NCBI RefSeq assembly: GCF_002243045.1
Contig: NZ_MBKP01000009.1
Coordinates: 23,598 to 87,597 of the forward strand
DNA from: Methanolobus psychrotolerans
Lineage (GTDB): Archaea; Halobacteriota; Methanosarcinia; Methanosarcinales; Methanosarcinaceae
Direction: 5' to 3'
DNA: 64,000 nucleotides
Shown: positions 61,774-64,000 of the stretch, piece by piece
Numbering within the stretch: the stretch's first letter is position 1
Layout: each line of letters starts with the position of its first letter
Translations under genes and position numbers: made by a program
The notes under the pieces: generated by a model
The model's database searches: none
What the model was told of the DNA's origin: nothing
The model's input: the letters and a program-made list of their open reading frames with translations, nothing else

Positions 61774-63718
61774 TTTGTGACCTCTGCCCGTATGAAACTG
61801 CCACTAATCCGGCAACTGCAAACAATGCAGAAAATCCTGGTATTCCTTTGCTTTCAGTTTCGGTGGTTTCAGGGACCATACTGTATTCTTCATAGTCCGT
61901 ATAGACAACTATGGAAGTACCCATGAATGCAGTATCTTTGGAATAGTAATCCTGAAGTTCTTCCAGAAGGTTCTGGACATCGGCATCGGTCGTGAAATCT
62001 TCATTTACTGCTATGCCAATCAGCGCTTTTCCTTCTGATCCCCTGATCTCTCCCATCTTGGATGCTACAGAATCTATGATCTCATCCTTAGTTCCGGGGT
62101 TGCTGGTATCCAGGGCATATGTCTGGAGAATTATAAGGTCAGCACTCTCTGAAACTCCTGCCAGATCAGCCAGAAGATACGACGAAGGAATATCAACTGC
62201 AATTGCAAGTTCATTTCCTGCAATCTCTCGGCCATCCTCAAGAAGCAGAATGTTCTGGGCACAGGCTTCTTCCAGGTCCTCACTACATGGATCAAGTGCA
62301 ATGTCAACACCATCAAAGGCTGAAAGGGACTTGCTGTTGTAGTCTACAACCTTCTCCAGTACATCCCTGACATACACAGAATTGTCTTCATCTGACTTGC
62401 TCTTCGGATCATTGAATATCATTGCATAGACCTGCATGTCATTGTCATGGGCAGTCTTTACGAATCTTTCCAGGCTCCAGATATTATCGTCATCTGTCAG
62501 CAACATAATAGTGTTCAGCCCGCTCTCTTTAAGCTCAACTATGCTGGCATCATCATAATCTGCGGTATCAAAAATACGAATTGCAGTCATAAGGCCACTT
62601 GCAGGAGTTATGTTTATCCTGACAGGCTCAACTGTAGTAATTGCCTCTTCTGATCCGGTTCTAGTACTTGCAATCATTACGGTCGGTTCTTCAGAAACGA
62701 ATTTGCGCACATAGGCATAATCAAAAGCGCCATACCCGGTATTATCTGAAACATCCGAATAGGTGTTTGCGGAAAGGTAGATTTTCATGTCAGTAACAGG
62801 GATGTAGTTTTTCTCTTCTGTTGCTGCAAGGTCCATTTTACTGTCCCTTACCCCATTCTTGAACCAGGCTATTTTTCCAAATTCATCTTCCATATACCAT
62901 GCAACACCCATGGTATACCAGTCACCCTCTGCTACATTGACATTTGTAAGGTCTGATGGAAAATAACGCGCACTGCTTTTGGCATTTTGAAGGATCCAGG
63001 TCACCTTATTTTCATTTTCAAGTTCAGTGGATGCTAACACCTGGTTTTTTGTTTCTTTTTGCGGGTCCACAAATCCCTGCATTATAACCGGACCGCGGCT
63101 GTCAGTACCTGTTGTAACTTTTTGTCTTTTGACCACGAATATGGAGTTTATCGGGAATTCATCCTTGGTTTTGATACTTGCAATATCTTCTGGATGGAAT
63201 TTGGGAACAATAATGTTACAGATACCGTCTGATATTTTAATCTCACCGCCGCCTGTTGAAAACCTTTCCCAGTTGCCAAAAAGACCGGAACCACTGAAAT
63301 CATCATAGAACTCGAAAGTTGATGAACCACTGCTTACATCTGTTGCTTTTGGGTTTCCATAATACATTGATATTTTTGCATTGCCATCAGCCGCTATATT
63401 TGGAACCTTTACCCAGATTGTTGCTTTCTCTTTTTTAGCACTCCACTCGTCTATCCAATATTGAAGCTGCTTATCACCAGAGGAAAAACGTATATCTTCA
63501 CCCTGTGAAAGTGCAAGGGAAAAATCAAAATTAGAACTATTAAGAACTATAGGTATCTGATAATTAACTAAATTAGTACCCGAGTTCTCTCTGATAGTTA
63601 TCTCTTCTGAATAGGCCCATTCCCCTCCACCAGAATATGTTAATGCAGTACATGTTTGTACAAATAAAGTACAGGCAAATAGTAACAACGTAATACGGAC
63701 AATTTTTTTAAACACCAA
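61763..63718 (-). CDS. exported DUF2341 protein with TIM-barrel-like domain and PGF-CTERM anchor
   Basis: A 651-residue protein. A signal peptide (about 1-26) precedes DUF2341 (about 40-115; VNYQIPIVLNSSNFDFSLAL), a concanavalin/LamG-like part (about 130-340) and, at about 385-600, a region that looks like an (alpha/beta)8 barrel. There FDGVDIALDP (about 466-475) resembles the GH18 motif DGxDxDxE, but with Ala and Asp at the catalytic positions. IPGFSALFAVAGLVAVSYG followed by Lys/Arg is a PGF-CTERM tail, cleaved by archaeosortase and replaced by lipid. The role is probably surface glycan binding; enzymatic activity is doubtful. Confidence 0.85.
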   Translation of the reverse strand: MVFKKIVRITLLLFACTLFVQTCTALTYSGGGEWAYSEEITIRENSGTNLVNYQIPIVLNSSNFDFSLALSQGEDIRFSSGDKQLQYWIDEWSAKKEKATIWVKVPNIAADGNAKISMYYGNPKATDVSSGSSTFEFYDDFSGSGLFGNWERFSTGGGEIKISDGICNIIVPKFHPEDIASIKTKDEFPINSIFVVKRQKVTTGTDSRGPVIMQGFVDPQKETKNQVLASTELENENKVTWILQNAKSSARYFPSDLTNVNVAEGDWYTMGVAWYMEDEFGKIAWFKNGVRDSKMDLAATEEKNYIPVTDMKIYLSANTYSDVSDNTGYGAFDYAYVRKFVSEEPTVMIASTRTGSEEAITTVEPVRINITPASGLMTAIRIFDTADYDDASIVELKESGLNTIMLLTDDDNIWSLERFVKTAHDNDMQVYAMIFNDPKSKSDEDNSVYVRDVLEKVVDYNSKSLSAFDGVDIALDPCSEDLEEACAQNILLLEDGREIAGNELAIAVDIPSSYLLADLAGVSESADLIILQTYALDTSNPGTKDEIIDSVASKMGEIRGSEGKALIGIAVNEDFTTDADVQNLLEELQDYYSKDTAFMGTSIVVYTDYEEYSMVPETTETESKGIPGFSALFAVAGLVAVSYGQRSQKKR

Positions 63719-63770
63719 TCCTTACACCTTCTTCAAAGTACTATTGTTCATATGTAATATGTATTTCTTA

Positions 63771-64000
63771 GTAACTATTCAGCCTAGCTCCCTTCCACCA
63801 AGCTGATTTCTCTCTCTACGATCAATTCTGCAATATTGGAATAAGTGAACCCTCATAGAATATTGCATTAATCGAGTCTATAACAGACATGGAATTCTTG
63901 CTAACAGTAGAAACGTATCCTCTTATCCGGCAGAAATTTCTCGCACCTTGTTCACTACGGAAGGTACCGGATATCTTCTGTTGTACTTTCGTCATTCTGA
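63771..64000 (-). mobile_element. end of an IS66-family insertion sequence (cut by the window edge)
   Basis: GTAACTATTCAGCCTAGC from 63771 resembles the terminal inverted repeat of IS66 elements, which starts GTAA and contains TTCAG. The transposase reading frame begins about 50 bp inside it. The flank ATTTCTTA (63763-63770) would be one copy of the 8-bp target duplication. The other end lies beyond the window. Confidence 0.65.
63822..64000 (-). CDS. IS66-family transposase, C-terminal end (5' part outside the window)
   Basis: The frame reads TKVQQKISGTFRSEQGARNF, CRIRGYVSTVSKNSMSVIDS and INAIFYEG before TGA at 63822. QKISGxFRSxxGAxxFxRIRGYxST is the recognised C-terminal signature of IS66 (DDE_Tnp_IS66) transposases. 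It is open to the right edge, so whether the rest of the gene is intact cannot be told. Confidence 0.82.
   Translation of the reverse strand, partial: RMTKVQQKISGTFRSEQGARNFCRIRGYVSTVSKNSMSVIDSINAIFYEGSLIPILQN

Noticed and set aside
1..64000. tRNA, rRNA and typical C/D-box clusters
   Set aside because: No cloverleaf with a T-loop GTTCRANNC pattern in place and no rRNA-like stretch was found by eye; a covariance search would be needed to exclude small RNAs.

Overview
The window looks like chromosomal DNA from a methanogenic archaeon of the Methanosarcinales (Methanosarcinaceae most likely; the genus cannot be fixed from this stretch). This rests on: archaeal ribosome-binding sites such as the GAGGTGAT ahead of the M1 aminopeptidase at 34203; TATA-type upstream sequences; a PGF-CTERM sorting tail on the protein ending at 61763; a DUF354 protein; an archaeal-style short FKBP; an M1 aminopeptidase; PAS/GAF histidine kinases; and many MNT/HEPN pairs. 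No rRNA, tRNA or CRISPR array was found.

Layout. 1-3.1 kb: the end of a UPF0182 membrane protein and a TspO-like membrane protein. 3.1-12.5 kb: an accessory island of small toxin-antitoxin-type modules (four MNT/HEPN loci, two of them damaged; a GNAT acetyltransferase with a 47-codon partner; a YgiT-type zinc-finger protein; a UPF0175-like protein; an unassigned two-gene cassette with a membrane tail), mixed with fragments of the same genes and with arrays of an 86-bp repeat. 12.5-20.6 kb: surface polysaccharide genes (flippase, GT-C-like membrane protein, PaaK-like ligase, DUF354 protein, YdjM-like hydrolase, tandem GT2 protein). 20.6-29.1 kb: a second accessory zone with a duplicated Cys-rich small protein, an AlbA_2 protein and dispersed pieces of its 3' end, a RelE-type pair, a tnpB remnant, hicB beside a deleted hicA, an antitoxin beside a truncated toxin, and a DUF4143 ATPase. 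29-64 kb: mostly intact core-like genes: a TPR protein, two histidine kinases, an M1 aminopeptidase, a 2137-residue thrombospondin-3-repeat surface protein, a broken MscS channel with its NTPase neighbour, a LysE exporter, FKBP, an MrfA-like helicase with TPRs, a DUF92 protein, Sir2, a hydantoinase-A protein, a regulator/thioesterase/acyl-CoA ligase operon, and a DUF2341/PGF-CTERM surface protein. The right edge carries the end of an IS66-type element.

How it fits together. The accessory zones appear to be built by repeated short segmental duplications and deletions. Gene ends, whole small genes and intergenic blocks recur two to four times, usually next to the 86-bp repeats, and several toxin genes are broken while their antitoxin-like partner stays intact. 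The most notable unexplained element is a leader of about 160 bp present twice (about 8100 and 12510), ahead of a truncated epimerase and ahead of the flippase. It folds into a three-stem junction in which two stems carry compensatory base changes between the copies, which points to a structured RNA regulator of cell-surface polysaccharide genes. Further on, 59048-61719 reads as one operon for acyl-CoA metabolism with its own HTH-cupin regulator. The two large secreted proteins at 37855 and 61763, with the polysaccharide genes, suggest a cell that invests heavily in its envelope.
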